Positions 1 to 8,557 of a stretch of DNA of 64,000 nt are shown here, in pieces. Positions within the stretch are counted from its first letter, which is position 1. Every line of letters starts with the position of its first letter. The position numbers and the translations under genes were made by a program. The notes beneath the pieces are model-generated. The model was not told the origin of the DNA and made no database searches. It was given only the letters and a program-made list of their open reading frames with translations. This DNA comes from JAAYUH01 sp964640995. Lineage in GTDB: Bacteria > Caldisericota > Caldisericia > B22-G15. The stretch covers positions 1-64,000 of the forward strand of contig CAZXJJ010000004.1 in the NCBI GenBank assembly GCA_964640995.1, in the 5' to 3' direction.

Positions 1-46
1 CTACATTCACATGAGGTTTAGTTCTTTCAAATTTCTCTTTTGCCAT
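1..46 (-). CDS. tuf: Elongation factor Tu, 5' end only
   Basis: Only the first 15 codons lie in the window; they read MAKEKFERTKPHVNV, the characteristic EF-Tu N-terminus. EF-Tu delivers aminoacyl-tRNA to the ribosome. The gene runs off the left edge. A strong ribosome site AAGGAGGT (56-63) lies nine bases before the ATG and overlaps the fusA stop codon. Position directly after fusA is the classical last place in the str operon, which supports the call despite the short fragment. Confidence 0.9.
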   Translation of the reverse strand, partial: MAKEKFERTKPHVNV

Positions 47-61
47 ATTCGTTCTACCTCC

Positions 62-2149
62 TTAAAATACATTTTCCATTCCTCTAACCCTTTTTATAAT
101 CTTTTCGTAAATGGGCTGAGGAACAACCTCATATTTGCTAAATTGCATTGTATAACTTGCTCTTCCTTGACTTAAGGAACGAAGCTCTGTTGCATATCCA
201 AATAATTCTGCTAATGGAATTAATGCTTCAATAATTCTTAAATTTCCTTCACTTAAAATATTGTTGATCTTTCCTCTTCTTAAAGATATTCCTTGGATTA
301 TATCTCCAAGATAATTCTCAGGTGTCACTATCTCAACGTCCATTATTGGTTCAAGAAGAATTGGACCTGCTTTTCTAGCACCTTCTTTGAATGCTTTTGA
401 TGCTGCAATTCTATATGCTATTTCTGAAGAATCAACCGGATGGTAAGAACCATCAATAAGTTCAACACCAATATTTATAGCTGGATATCCAAGAACTATT
501 CCAGTTTCAAGTGCACTTTTAACACCATCTTCAACAGCAGGAACAAATTCATCAGGAATAACTCCACCTCTTATTTTATTAACAAAAACAAATTTTTGAT
601 CTTTTACTGGGAAAATTTTTAGAACAACATGGCCATATAAACCTTTTCCACCACTTTGTCTTATATATTTTCCCTCTTCAATGACTTCTTTTGTAATTGT
701 TTCTCTGTAATTTACTTCAGGTTTTCCAATCTTTGCTTCAACTCCAAATTCTCTTATAAGTCTATCAACTATAATTTCAAGGTGAAGTTCTCCCATTCCT
801 GAAACAATTGTTTGTCCTGTTTCTTCATCAAATCTAACCTTAAAAGTTGGATCTTCAAGTGCAAATTTTCTTAATGCAAGTGAAAGTTTATCTTGTTCAG
901 ATTCTGATTTTGGTTCGATTGCTATTGATATAACAGGTTCTGGAAATTCAATTTTTTCAAGAATTATCGGATATTTTTCATCACATATAGTATCTCCTGT
1001 GACACTATCTTTTAACCCAACAATTCCTCCAAGTTCTCCTGCTTTTAACTCTTTTATATCTTCTCTTTTATTTGCATGTAATCTTAAAATTCTTGAAACC
1101 CTTTCCTTTCTTCTTAAACTTGCATTGTAAACATATGATCCAGATGAGATAACTCCAGAATAAACTCTTATATAATGAAGTTGACCAATATATGTATCAT
1201 TTTGTATTTTAAAAACTAACGCAGTTAGTGGATCATCTACTGAATGGTTTCTTAACTCTTCCTTACCATTTTCAGGATTTATTCCTTTTATAGGAGGTAT
1301 ATCAATTGGTGAAGGTAAATAATCAACTATCGCATCAAGAAGTGGTTGAATACCTTTATTTTTTAATGAACTACCAAATAGAAGAGGATAGAAATATCCT
1401 TTAATTGTGCCATATCTAATTGCTCTTTTAATTTCTTCACTACTTATCTCTTCACCATTTATATATTTTTCTAAAAGTTTATCATCTGATTCGCACACTC
1501 TTTCTATAAGTTCATTTTTTGCTTTCTCTATTTCTGAATCAACTTCACATGGTACAACTTCATACTCTTCACCTGTTCCCTCACTTGACCAAATATATTT
1601 TTTAAGTTCAATTAAATCAATAACTCCAGAAAAATTTTCTTCTAGACCAAGAGGAAGTTGAACTAAAAGTGGATTAACATTCAATTTTTCTTTTATAGTT
1701 TCAATAACTTTAAGATAATTTGCTCCAACTCTATCCATTTTATTAACAAAAATTATTCTTGGAACTTTATATTTTGATGCTTGTCTCCAAACAGTTTCAG
1801 TTTGTGGTTGAACTCCACTAACTCCTTCAAGAATAACAATAACTCCATCTAAGACTCTTAATGATCTTTCGACTTCTGCCGTAAAATCCACATGACCTGG
1901 TGTGTCTATTATATTAATAATAGAATCTCTCCAGAAACAAGTTGTTACTGCTGATGTAATTGTTATTCCTCTCTCTTTTTCCTGAATCATGTAATCCATT
2001 ATTGCTGTTCCTTCATCAACATTACCTAATCTATGAGTTTTTCCAGTATAATACAATACTCTTTCTGTTGTGGTAGTTTTACCAGCATCAATATGCGCAA
2101 TAAATCCAATATTTCTTATTTTTTTGATATCGTACCTATAAATCTCCAT
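62..2149 (-). CDS. fusA: Translation elongation factor G
   Basis: EF-G is the GTPase that drives ribosomal translocation and, with RRF, recycling. The N-terminus carries the G1 P-loop AHIDAGKTTT, the G2 region ERGITITSA, the DTPGH G3 motif and NKMD G4 motif; length (~695 aa) matches bacterial EF-G with all five domains. The frame is open to a GTG at 2155, but the ATG at 2149 is preferred: it overlaps the rpsG stop as TAATG and gives the usual short MEIYRYDIKKIRNIG start. AGGTGG stands only two to three bases before it, so translation is probably coupled to rpsG. Third gene of the str operon. Confidence 0.97.
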   Translation of the reverse strand: MEIYRYDIKKIRNIGFIAHIDAGKTTTTERVLYYTGKTHRLGNVDEGTAIMDYMIQEKERGITITSAVTTCFWRDSIINIIDTPGHVDFTAEVERSLRVLDGVIVILEGVSGVQPQTETVWRQASKYKVPRIIFVNKMDRVGANYLKVIETIKEKLNVNPLLVQLPLGLEENFSGVIDLIELKKYIWSSEGTGEEYEVVPCEVDSEIEKAKNELIERVCESDDKLLEKYINGEEISSEEIKRAIRYGTIKGYFYPLLFGSSLKNKGIQPLLDAIVDYLPSPIDIPPIKGINPENGKEELRNHSVDDPLTALVFKIQNDTYIGQLHYIRVYSGVISSGSYVYNASLRRKERVSRILRLHANKREDIKELKAGELGGIVGLKDSVTGDTICDEKYPIILEKIEFPEPVISIAIEPKSESEQDKLSLALRKFALEDPTFKVRFDEETGQTIVSGMGELHLEIIVDRLIREFGVEAKIGKPEVNYRETITKEVIEEGKYIRQSGGKGLYGHVVLKIFPVKDQKFVFVNKIRGGVIPDEFVPAVEDGVKSALETGIVLGYPAINIGVELIDGSYHPVDSSEIAYRIAASKAFKEGARKAGPILLEPIMDVEIVTPENYLGDIIQGISLRRGKINNILSEGNLRIIEALIPLAELFGYATELRSLSQGRASYTMQFSKYEVVPQPIYEKIIKRVRGMENVF

Positions 2150-2619
2150 TACCACCTGAAATGAGCAAATGCTCTGTTTGCTTCGGCCATCTTGTGGGTC
2201 TCTTCTCTTTTCTTCATTGTTGCACCTTGATCTGAAAGAATATCAAGCATCTCTTTTGCAAGTCTCTCAAACATTGTTTTTTCACCTCTATCCCTTGCAA
2301 ATTTAACTAACCACTTCAAAGCAATTTTTATTCCTCTTTGAGGTTCAACTTCAATAGGAATCTGATAAGTTGCACCACCGACTCTTCTTGGTTTTAACTC
2401 CACAAGTGGCCTTGCTTTATCTAATACCTCCTGTAAGGCAATATCTCCTCTTTTTCCAGTTTTTTCTTCAACAATCTTTAAAGCAGAATAAACTATTTTT
2501 CTTGCCTTTTCCTTTTCTCCACCCATCATAACTTTGTTGATGAGTTTATGAACTAGAACACTTCCATAAACTAAATCTGGTTCAATCTCTCTTGGTTTAA
2601 CAGGTCCTTTCCTTGGCAC
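2149..2619 (-). CDS. rpsG: 30S ribosomal protein uS7
   Basis: uS7 nucleates assembly of the 30S head and binds the 3' domain of 16S rRNA. The N-terminus MPRKGPVKPREIEPD and the block GGATYQIPIEV are typical; 156 aa is the normal length. The start codon is GTG, sharing one base with the rpsL stop (TAGTG); its ribosome site GGAGGTGA is inside the last rpsL codons. Because no spacer exists between rpsL and rpsG, the intercistronic S7 autoregulatory site known from Escherichia coli cannot be present here. Confidence 0.97.
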   Translation of the reverse strand: MPRKGPVKPREIEPDLVYGSVLVHKLINKVMMGGEKEKARKIVYSALKIVEEKTGKRGDIALQEVLDKARPLVELKPRRVGGATYQIPIEVEPQRGIKIALKWLVKFARDRGEKTMFERLAKEMLDILSDQGATMKKREETHKMAEANRAFAHFRW

Positions 2620-3005
2620 TATTCACCTCCTACCTTTTTAGGTCTTTTTGCACCGTATTTTGATCTTCCTTGTTTTCTATTCTCAACGCCTGCACAATCA
2701 TAAACTCCTCTTACAATATGGTATCTTACACCAGGAAGATCTTTAACTCTTCCTCCTCTAACAAGAACAACTGAGTGCTCTTGAAGGTTATGTCCAATTC
2801 CTGGTATATAAGCAATAACTTCTCTTCCATTTGAAAGTCTAACCTTTGCAACTTTTCTTAAAGCAGAGTTTGGCTTTTTTGGTGTAGTAGTATAAACTTT
2901 AATACAAACACCTCTCTTAAAAGGATTTGCTTCCAAATCCTTTGAACGAGATTTGCTTATAACTTTTTCTCTCGGTTTTCTTATTAATTGATTAATTGTT
3001 GGCAT
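2619..3005 (-). CDS. rpsL: 30S ribosomal protein uS12
   Basis: uS12 sits at the decoding centre. The sequence has the conserved TTPKKPNSALRKVAKVRL and GGRVKDLPGVRYH blocks, with Lys at both positions whose substitution gives streptomycin resistance in other bacteria, so the protein looks wild type. Length 128 aa is normal. ATG at 3005 follows AAGGAGG with good spacing. First gene of the str operon, with a strong upstream promoter and an 80-90 base leader containing two hairpins (separate entries). Confidence 0.97.
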   Translation of the reverse strand: MPTINQLIRKPREKVISKSRSKDLEANPFKRGVCIKVYTTTPKKPNSALRKVAKVRLSNGREVIAYIPGIGHNLQEHSVVLVRGGRVKDLPGVRYHIVRGVYDCAGVENRKQGRSKYGAKRPKKVGGE

Positions 3006-3042
3006 ACAACCTCCTTAAATAATTTAATCAAAAAAATTAAAC

Positions 3043-3090
3043 TTGGCTAATTATTAGCCAAAAAAAACAAAAACTCTATTCTAAATAGAG
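3043..3090 (-). promoter_or_regulatory. Two terminator-like hairpins in the str operon leader
   Basis: Between the str promoter and rpsL the transcript can form hairpin A (3074-3090; CTCTATT, loop TAG, AATAGAG) followed by an almost pure U tract, then hairpin B (3043-3061; TTGGCTAA, loop TAA, TTAGCCAA) followed by a second U-rich tract. Each resembles a weak intrinsic terminator. They lie after the promoter -10 box, so they are in the leader and could act as attenuators or as the end of readthrough from the efflux gene upstream. Function is inferred only. Confidence 0.5.
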
Positions 3091-3099
3091 CAAAATAGA

Positions 3100-3127
3100 A
3101 TTATACAGAAATTTATATTTTTGTCAA
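3100..3127 (-). promoter_or_regulatory. Consensus housekeeping promoter of the str operon
   Basis: On the minus strand TTGACA (3122-3127), a 16-base spacer and TATAAT (3100-3105) match the sigma-70/sigma-A consensus at all twelve positions. Transcription should begin near 3093. The -35 box is only seven bases past the stop codon of the upstream cation efflux gene. Confidence 0.8.
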
Positions 3128-3133
3128 TAGGAT

Positions 3134-4045
3134 TTAAAAAGGTTCTGCATGAATTGTTACACTAGAATTTTTTATCTCTTTTTCTATCTCTTTCTCAATC
3201 ATGCTTATTTTTTCATGAACTTCATTAAGTGGTTTTTCACCTTTAAGTTTTACATGAAATGTTATTTCAATTTGATTTCCATAATCATGAATGTGAATAT
3301 GATGAACATCTTCTATAAAATTGAATTTATAAGATATATCTTTTATTTTCTTAACTATATTTTCAGTGGGTTCTTCACCAATTAGAAAACTACTTGATTC
3401 AAATAAAATTGAAATTCCTGTATAAATTATTAATGCTGAAACCCCCATTCCAAAAATTCCGTCTAAAAAATATAAACCATATTTAAATGTTATAAAGCCA
3501 ACTATTATAAAGAAAGTCGCAATCGAATCGCTTCTATGATGCCATGCATCTGCTTTTAAAGAAGAAGAATTTATCTTTTTACTAAGTTCAAGAGAAATAA
3601 AAGTTAATAACTCTTTCAGTAAAATAGTTATTAATAATAAAAAAATTATAAATATATTTATATCTATTTTTATTGGGTTTTTAAATCTATTATATGAATT
3701 AACAAAAAACTCATATCCAACATAAATTAATAGAATTGACATAAAAATTGAAATTATTTTTTCTATTCTTCCATGACCAAATGGATGTTTCTTGTCTGGT
3801 TTTTTTGAAGAAAGATAAAAACCAATTATAACTATTATTGAGGATAGTATATCTGAAAGTGTATGAAAAGCATCTGCTCTTAAAGATATTGAATTTAATG
3901 AAATACTATAAAAATATTTAATTAAAAAAATAACAAAATTTAATATTGAAGATAGCGTTCCTTCAAAAATTCCAAAATTTGTAAAGGAATCTCCTTTATC
4001 AAGTTTAAAAAGTTTAATTATAAATTTTATTAAATTCTCTCTCAT
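3134..4045 (-). CDS. Cation diffusion facilitator family transporter
   Basis: A CDF-family secondary transporter, expected to exchange cytoplasmic divalent metal (Zn, Fe, Mn, Co or Cd) for protons. Six membrane segments are visible in the first ~215 residues, with the paired metal-site motifs ADAFHTLSD in TM2 and ADAWHHRSD in TM5 (HxxxD), and a C-terminal cytoplasmic metallochaperone-like domain rich in His (HHIHIHD). Both TM motifs have HxxxD, which does not by itself fix the metal. The frame can start at TTG 4054; ATG 4045 is preferred because the only good promoter leaves almost no leader. Single gene between the nucleotidase gene and the str operon. Confidence 0.9.
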   Translation of the reverse strand: MRENLIKFIIKLFKLDKGDSFTNFGIFEGTLSSILNFVIFLIKYFYSISLNSISLRADAFHTLSDILSSIIVIIGFYLSSKKPDKKHPFGHGRIEKIISIFMSILLIYVGYEFFVNSYNRFKNPIKIDINIFIIFLLLITILLKELLTFISLELSKKINSSSLKADAWHHRSDSIATFFIIVGFITFKYGLYFLDGIFGMGVSALIIYTGISILFESSSFLIGEEPTENIVKKIKDISYKFNFIEDVHHIHIHDYGNQIEITFHVKLKGEKPLNEVHEKISMIEKEIEKEIKNSSVTIHAEPF

Positions 4046-4055
4046 TAGATTCAAT

Positions 4056-4083
4056 ATTTTATTCCGAAACCTATTCTTGTCAA
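4056..4083 (-). promoter_or_regulatory. Promoter of the cation efflux gene, near-leaderless
   Basis: TTGACA (4078-4083), 16-base spacer, TAAAAT (4056-4061) on the minus strand. The -10 box ends ten bases before ATG 4045, so the mRNA should begin within a few bases of the start codon, and no ribosome site is visible there. Confidence 0.6.
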
Positions 4084-4092
4084 CATAAATTA

Positions 4093-4124
4093 AAAAGGGG
4101 AGGCTACTTGCCTCCCTTTAATAA
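4093..4124 (-). terminator. Intrinsic terminator after the nucleotidase gene
   Basis: Stem GGGAGGC (4098-4104) with GCCTCCC (4110-4116), loop of five, flanked by A/T runs so the minus-strand transcript ends the stem with a U-rich stretch. It lies 21 bases past the stop of the 4137-7709 gene and just before the efflux-gene promoter. Confidence 0.8.
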
Positions 4125-4136
4125 ATTAAATAATTT

Positions 4137-7100
4137 TTAATCTTCTACATAAACTATTCTTCCCTCAACCTGTGGGTTAAGAGGAGTATGCTTCTTAATA
4201 TATTCAACAAAATCATCTCTCATCCAGTTTCCAGTTACCCAAACAGATGATTTTGCATTCTTAAATGAAGTATATCCGTCTCCACCTGCTGCCATAAAGT
4301 CATTTGTTGCAACAGTGTAAATTTTATCAGGGTCAAGTGGTTTTCCATTGATTAGAACTTCAACAACTCTACTCATTGGTGGTTTCTTTTTGTTAACTTT
4401 TACAGTAATACCTGATACTTGTGGAAATCTTCCAGCACCTGCTTCAACTTGTGAAAATCCATTTTCAAGCGCTAAAAGAATATCTTTTCCTGTAAGTTCA
4501 AGTTTTACAATTAAGTTATCAAATGGAAGTACATTATAAACATCACCAATTTTAATAGGTCCTTTCTTTATGCTTGCTCTTATACCACCACCATTTGTTA
4601 TTGTCACATCTGAACTTGCAAGTTTTTTCATCATATCTGCAATTAAGTTTCCAAGATTTGTCTCTTTGCTTCTTACATTTGCTCTTTCTCCATCAAGGTC
4701 AACAAGAGTTTCACCAATAACAACCTCCATCTCTTTCTTAAGTTTCTCTTCATATGGAGTGATAAGTGCTTTTATACCTCCATCTTCTTTTATAGAATCT
4801 GTAATAGGTATTAAGGTGTATCTAAAGTTTTTGAGTTTTGAACCAGAATATGTATTTTCAAAATCAAGATATATTCTTCCTAAATTGAGTCCCTTCTCTC
4901 CTGTTTGAACAATATAAACTCCGTTAACAATATCTGCTTCTTTAAGAACAGTGTGAGTATGTCCACCTATAATTAGGTTGATACCAGAAACAGTAGATGC
5001 TAGAGTTTTATCATCATCACCTGCTCCATCATTATATCCTAAGTGTGAAATTGTTATAACAAAATCGGTTTCCTCTTTCTTAAGTGTCTCAACCATAGTC
5101 TTTGATGTATCAATTGGATCTAGGATTTTTAAACCTTCAATTCCTTTTGGATTTACAAGAATAGGAAGTTCTTTTGTCACTAATCCAAAGAAACCAAGTT
5201 TTAAAGTTGAGAATTCAATTGTATCATACGCTTTTGGAGCAAATGTTTTTCCAGTTGATGTATCTATTATATTTGCACAAAGATATGTATATTTTGCTTC
5301 TTTTATTCTTTGAAGTGCTATCTCTTTACCCCAATCAAACTCATGATTTCCAAAAGTTACATAATTATAACCCATAGCATTGTAAATTTCGACAACACTT
5401 TGACCTTTAAAGAGGTTTGCAATATTGGCACCTTGTAAGTGGTCTCCAGCATCAATTAAAATTGTATTTGGATTTTTTGTTCTCTCTTCTTTTACAATTG
5501 TGTATATTCTTGCAATTCCACCATTTTTACCATCTGTGCCAGTTAAATAACCATGGAAATCATTTGTGTGAATAATTGTTATAACAGGAAATCTTGCATT
5601 TACTATTATTTCAAGCGCATCTCCTAAAGTTAATTTTTTATTTGGTTCAATCTTATTATCCTTTGGTTTTATTATTCCCTTAAGAATTGCCCAAGCGAAA
5701 GCATTTCTAGCCCAAGATGAAACATAAGAACCATCATCAAATTTGTTAAGGATAGTTATATCAACTTTTTGAGCATCTCTCAATCCCCCAACTGTGTAAA
5801 CACTCATAAGAACTGCTTCCTCTTTTGTTATTGGAAGACCAGGTAAGAAAGTTCCATAACCAGTTAAGATTCCGTAATCAACCTTAAGTTCACTTAAGGT
5901 AAACTCTGTTGATTTACTTAATAAATACAAGAAATGATTCTTAGTCAAGCTCATTGATGGATCAATATCATAAACTTTATATGGATAAGTATCAATTTTT
6001 ACATTTCTAAAGAATGTATCAAAGATTGACTTTCTTGAATCAAGAAGATATGCTGCACTTGGATACATCTTCCAGTTATTATCAACTTCTGGATAGATAT
6101 ATTTTTTCTCTTTAATATATTCAATTATTAAATTTCTAATTTCTTCATCTGATTTCCAAAGAAGTGGTGCATTAGCAAGCATTGTGTATCCACCACCACC
6201 ATTTCCTCTATAGTTATTTACTGCAAGTTTAAACTTCTGTGTCATTGAAACCGGTTTTCCTTTATAAATCATTTTAACAACTCTTTGACCAACTGGTTTT
6301 GTTATATCAACTTCATATTCAATACCTTGAACTGTATCAAAGTTGTATGCTCTGATATTTGGATTAACAAGAGGAGTATCTGTTAAACCAAAGTCATATG
6401 TGTTGTAATATCTATAGGACCACTCAAGTGCATCTTTAATATCTTTTCCTGTTACCTCTTTTACCCACAAAGTATTTTCATAAATATAAAGTGAATATAC
6501 ATCTCTTACTTTAATTCCACCTTTAGGCCAAATAGGAGGTGTGGTTGGAAGCATTGCTGCTATTGAAATATCAGCTCCAGTTATCTCAAGTTGAACCTTA
6601 TGAATTAGATCTAACATTGCATTATCCTGTAATCTACAAAGTGATCCATCTATTGTTTCAACTGCCTCTCCAATTGGAGAATCAACATATTTTACAGTTT
6701 TTTCATGATACTCTTTAACAAGATCCAAAACTTCTGGAGCTGCTTCAACCTTATCATCAACTGCTAAATTAACTCCCTCCTTTTTAACAACTTTCCATTT
6801 ATCTCCTGATTTCTCAAGAGTTATATCAAGCTTTGCTAATGCTTGACCCCAATTACTTGGTTGTACACATAAAACACCATTTCTTAAAAATGGTGCTATA
6901 TTATAATGGTCATGTCCTGTTATTAAAATATCTATCTCAGGATATTTTTGAACAATTGCATCTGCGACATTTCCTTCTCTTAATGGCTCAAGATATTTAA
7001 AGTTCTTTGTATCATTTCCAAACTCAAAACCCATATGTGCTGAGACAATTAAAATATCTACTTGTGGTCTTAAAAGTTTCACATATTTTCCTGCAACTTC

Positions 7101-7709
7101 AACTGCATCTAAAAATTTGTGCCCTTTAAGATTATAAGATGGTGTAACTGTATTTGTTTCTTGAGTTGTTAATCCAATTATTCCAATTTTAATTCCATTA
7201 ACTTCCTTAATAATATACGGTTTAAGAGGATTTTCACCCGTTGCTTCATTAATCATATTTGCAGATAAAAATGGAAATTTTGCATCCTTTTGAACCTTCA
7301 TCAACCAGTCAAATCCATAATCTTGAATCTCATGGTTTCCAATAACCATTGCATCATAACCCATATAATTCATAACAAGCATCATTGGGTGAGTTACATC
7401 TTTCTCAATTTTTGTAAAGTAATAGGTAAGTGGAGTTCCTTGAATGTTGTCGCCATTACTTATTAAAACAGTGTTTGGATTTTCTTTTCTAACTTGTTTT
7501 ATAAGAGTGTAAACTTTTGCTAGACCTCTATTTGCAGATTTTAATGTGTAATAATCAATTGGATAAATGTTTCCATGTTCATCTGAAGTTGCGAGAACTG
7601 TGATTTTAACTTGATTTTGATTTACTTTTGAGAAGGAAACATTAAGTAACCCAAAACTTAAAGAAAGCACTAAAACTAAAATTAATAAAATTTTTGAAAA
7701 TTTACCCAT
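4137..7709 (-). CDS. Exported two-domain 5'-nucleotidase/cyclic nucleotide phosphodiesterase (YfkN-like)
   Basis: A 1190-aa secreted enzyme expected to release nucleosides and phosphate from external nucleotides. After a signal peptide (1-28) comes a calcineurin-type metallophosphatase domain (DEHGN near 43, GNHE near 123, GHDHY near 268) and a 5'-nucleotidase C-terminal domain (NNYRGNGGGGY near 500). Residues ~585-705 look like an S-layer-homology segment (SSWARNAFAWAILKGII). A second metallophosphatase (HTNDFHG near 714, GNHEFDWG near 788, GGHTHTV near 916) and second C-terminal domain (AAGGDGY near 1143) follow. Bacillus YfkN has a similar double layout. A strong ribosome site AAGGAGGT precedes ATG 7709. 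Divergent from a PhoB-type two-component system. Confidence 0.88.
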   Translation of the reverse strand: MGKFSKILLILVLVLSLSFGLLNVSFSKVNQNQVKITVLATSDEHGNIYPIDYYTLKSANRGLAKVYTLIKQVRKENPNTVLISNGDNIQGTPLTYYFTKIEKDVTHPMMLVMNYMGYDAMVIGNHEIQDYGFDWLMKVQKDAKFPFLSANMINEATGENPLKPYIIKEVNGIKIGIIGLTTQETNTVTPSYNLKGHKFLDAVEVAGKYVKLLRPQVDILIVSAHMGFEFGNDTKNFKYLEPLREGNVADAIVQKYPEIDILITGHDHYNIAPFLRNGVLCVQPSNWGQALAKLDITLEKSGDKWKVVKKEGVNLAVDDKVEAAPEVLDLVKEYHEKTVKYVDSPIGEAVETIDGSLCRLQDNAMLDLIHKVQLEITGADISIAAMLPTTPPIWPKGGIKVRDVYSLYIYENTLWVKEVTGKDIKDALEWSYRYYNTYDFGLTDTPLVNPNIRAYNFDTVQGIEYEVDITKPVGQRVVKMIYKGKPVSMTQKFKLAVNNYRGNGGGGYTMLANAPLLWKSDEEIRNLIIEYIKEKKYIYPEVDNNWKMYPSAAYLLDSRKSIFDTFFRNVKIDTYPYKVYDIDPSMSLTKNHFLYLLSKSTEFTLSELKVDYGILTGYGTFLPGLPITKEEAVLMSVYTVGGLRDAQKVDITILNKFDDGSYVSSWARNAFAWAILKGIIKPKDNKIEPNKKLTLGDALEIIVNARFPVITIIHTNDFHGYLTGTDGKNGGIARIYTIVKEERTKNPNTILIDAGDHLQGANIANLFKGQSVVEIYNAMGYNYVTFGNHEFDWGKEIALQRIKEAKYTYLCANIIDTSTGKTFAPKAYDTIEFSTLKLGFFGLVTKELPILVNPKGIEGLKILDPIDTSKTMVETLKKEETDFVITISHLGYNDGAGDDDKTLASTVSGINLIIGGHTHTVLKEADIVNGVYIVQTGEKGLNLGRIYLDFENTYSGSKLKNFRYTLIPITDSIKEDGGIKALITPYEEKLKKEMEVVIGETLVDLDGERANVRSKETNLGNLIADMMKKLASSDVTITNGGGIRASIKKGPIKIGDVYNVLPFDNLIVKLELTGKDILLALENGFSQVEAGAGRFPQVSGITVKVNKKKPPMSRVVEVLINGKPLDPDKIYTVATNDFMAAGGDGYTSFKNAKSSVWVTGNWMRDDFVEYIKKHTPLNPQVEGRIVYVED

Positions 7710-7773
7710 AACCTTACCTCCTTAAAGTTTTAATTTAATTTTTTTTATTTATCACCTCCTTTTCTTTAGAAAG

Positions 7774-7801
7774 CAATTTAATTATAACAATTTAATTATA
7801 A
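7774..7801. repeat. 14-base tandem duplication upstream of the nucleotidase gene
   Basis: CAATTTAATTATAA occurs twice back to back (7774-7787, 7788-7801). Read on the minus strand each copy contains TATAAT, so the duplication doubles the candidate -10 box of the nucleotidase promoter. It may simply be a slippage product in AT-rich DNA. Confidence 0.6.
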
Positions 7802-7809
7802 CTCAACTA

Positions 7810-7871
7810 TTTTAAAAATTTGTTAAAAATTATAAATTGTACCTTAACATTTCCTTAATAATTTATTATTA
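7810..7871. promoter_or_regulatory. Candidate Pho-box-like repeats between nucleotidase and response regulator
   Basis: On the plus strand TTAACA (7844), TTAATA (7855) and TTATTA (7866) are spaced exactly 11 bases; on the minus strand TTAACA (7821-7826) and TTAAAA (7810-7815) are also spaced 11. PhoP of Bacillus binds TTAACA-like hexamers with this spacing. The neighbouring PhoB-family regulator and nucleotide phosphatase make phosphate control attractive, but AT-rich background makes chance matches likely. Confidence 0.4.
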
Positions 7872-7882
7872 TTCATTTAGTT

Positions 7883-8557
7883 ATGAAGATACTTGTTATT
7901 GAGGATGATAAAGAGATTTCAAAATTAGTGAAACTTTATCTTGAAAAAGAAGGTTACGAAGTTATATCTTCTTTTAATGCAAATGATGGAGTTAAAAAAT
8001 TTTATGAAGAGAATCCAAATCTTATAATTCTTGATCTTATGCTTCCAGATTTTTCTGGACTTAAAGTTCTTGAAGAAGTTAAAAAAGAGAAAGACACACC
8101 AATAGTTATAATTACAGCAAAGGGAGAAGAAGATGATAGAGTAATTGGCTTTATAAAAGGCGCAGATGATTATATAACAAAACCATTCAGTTTTAAAGAA
8201 CTTGTTTTAAGAGTAAAGGCGGTTTTAAAAAGGTATGGAGATTCTGAAGTAATTAAATTTAAGGATTTAGAAATTTATCCAAAGAAATTCAAACTTTATA
8301 AAAATAAAGAAGAAATAAAACTCTCTTCATTGGACTTTAAAATTTTTATGACACTTTATAAAAATAAAGGAAAAGTTATGTCAAGAGATGACATACTTGA
8401 CTCTGTATATGGTTTTTATGGTGAACCAGTTATAGATAGAAGTATTGATGTTCATATTACACATTTAAGAAAAAAATTAAATGATGACCTCAAAAATCCA
8501 AAGTACATTGAAACAGTTAGAGGAATAGGATACAAGATGGTGGAAGATGAAAATTAG
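7883..8557 (+). CDS. OmpR/PhoB-family response regulator
   Basis: A two-component DNA-binding response regulator of normal length (224 aa). The receiver domain (1-118) has the acidic pocket E7/D8/D9, phosphoacceptor D51, T78 and K100. The C-terminal winged helix (~125-222) shows LSSLDFKIFMTL and the recognition region DRSIDVHITHLRKKL, ending in the usual RGIGYKM. Its gene overlaps the downstream kinase by 11 bases, so the pair is an operon. A TATTAT element lies about ten bases before the ATG and no ribosome site is visible, suggesting a short leader. The 11-base repeats just upstream could be an autoregulatory site. Confidence 0.93.
   Translation: MKILVIEDDKEISKLVKLYLEKEGYEVISSFNANDGVKKFYEENPNLIILDLMLPDFSGLKVLEEVKKEKDTPIVIITAKGEEDDRVIGFIKGADDYITKPFSFKELVLRVKAVLKRYGDSEVIKFKDLEIYPKKFKLYKNKEEIKLSSLDFKIFMTLYKNKGKVMSRDDILDSVYGFYGEPVIDRSIDVHITHLRKKLNDDLKNPKYIETVRGIGYKMVEDEN

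Noticed and set aside
1407..1661. Plus-strand open frames inside fusA, the nucleotidase gene and similar genes
   Set aside because: They are antisense to strongly conserved genes, have no ribosome site and no recognisable protein pattern.
7747..7766. Second AAGGAGGT about 45 bases before the nucleotidase ribosome site, as a leader peptide
   Set aside because: No start codon at suitable distance opens a meaningful frame; at most a standby site.
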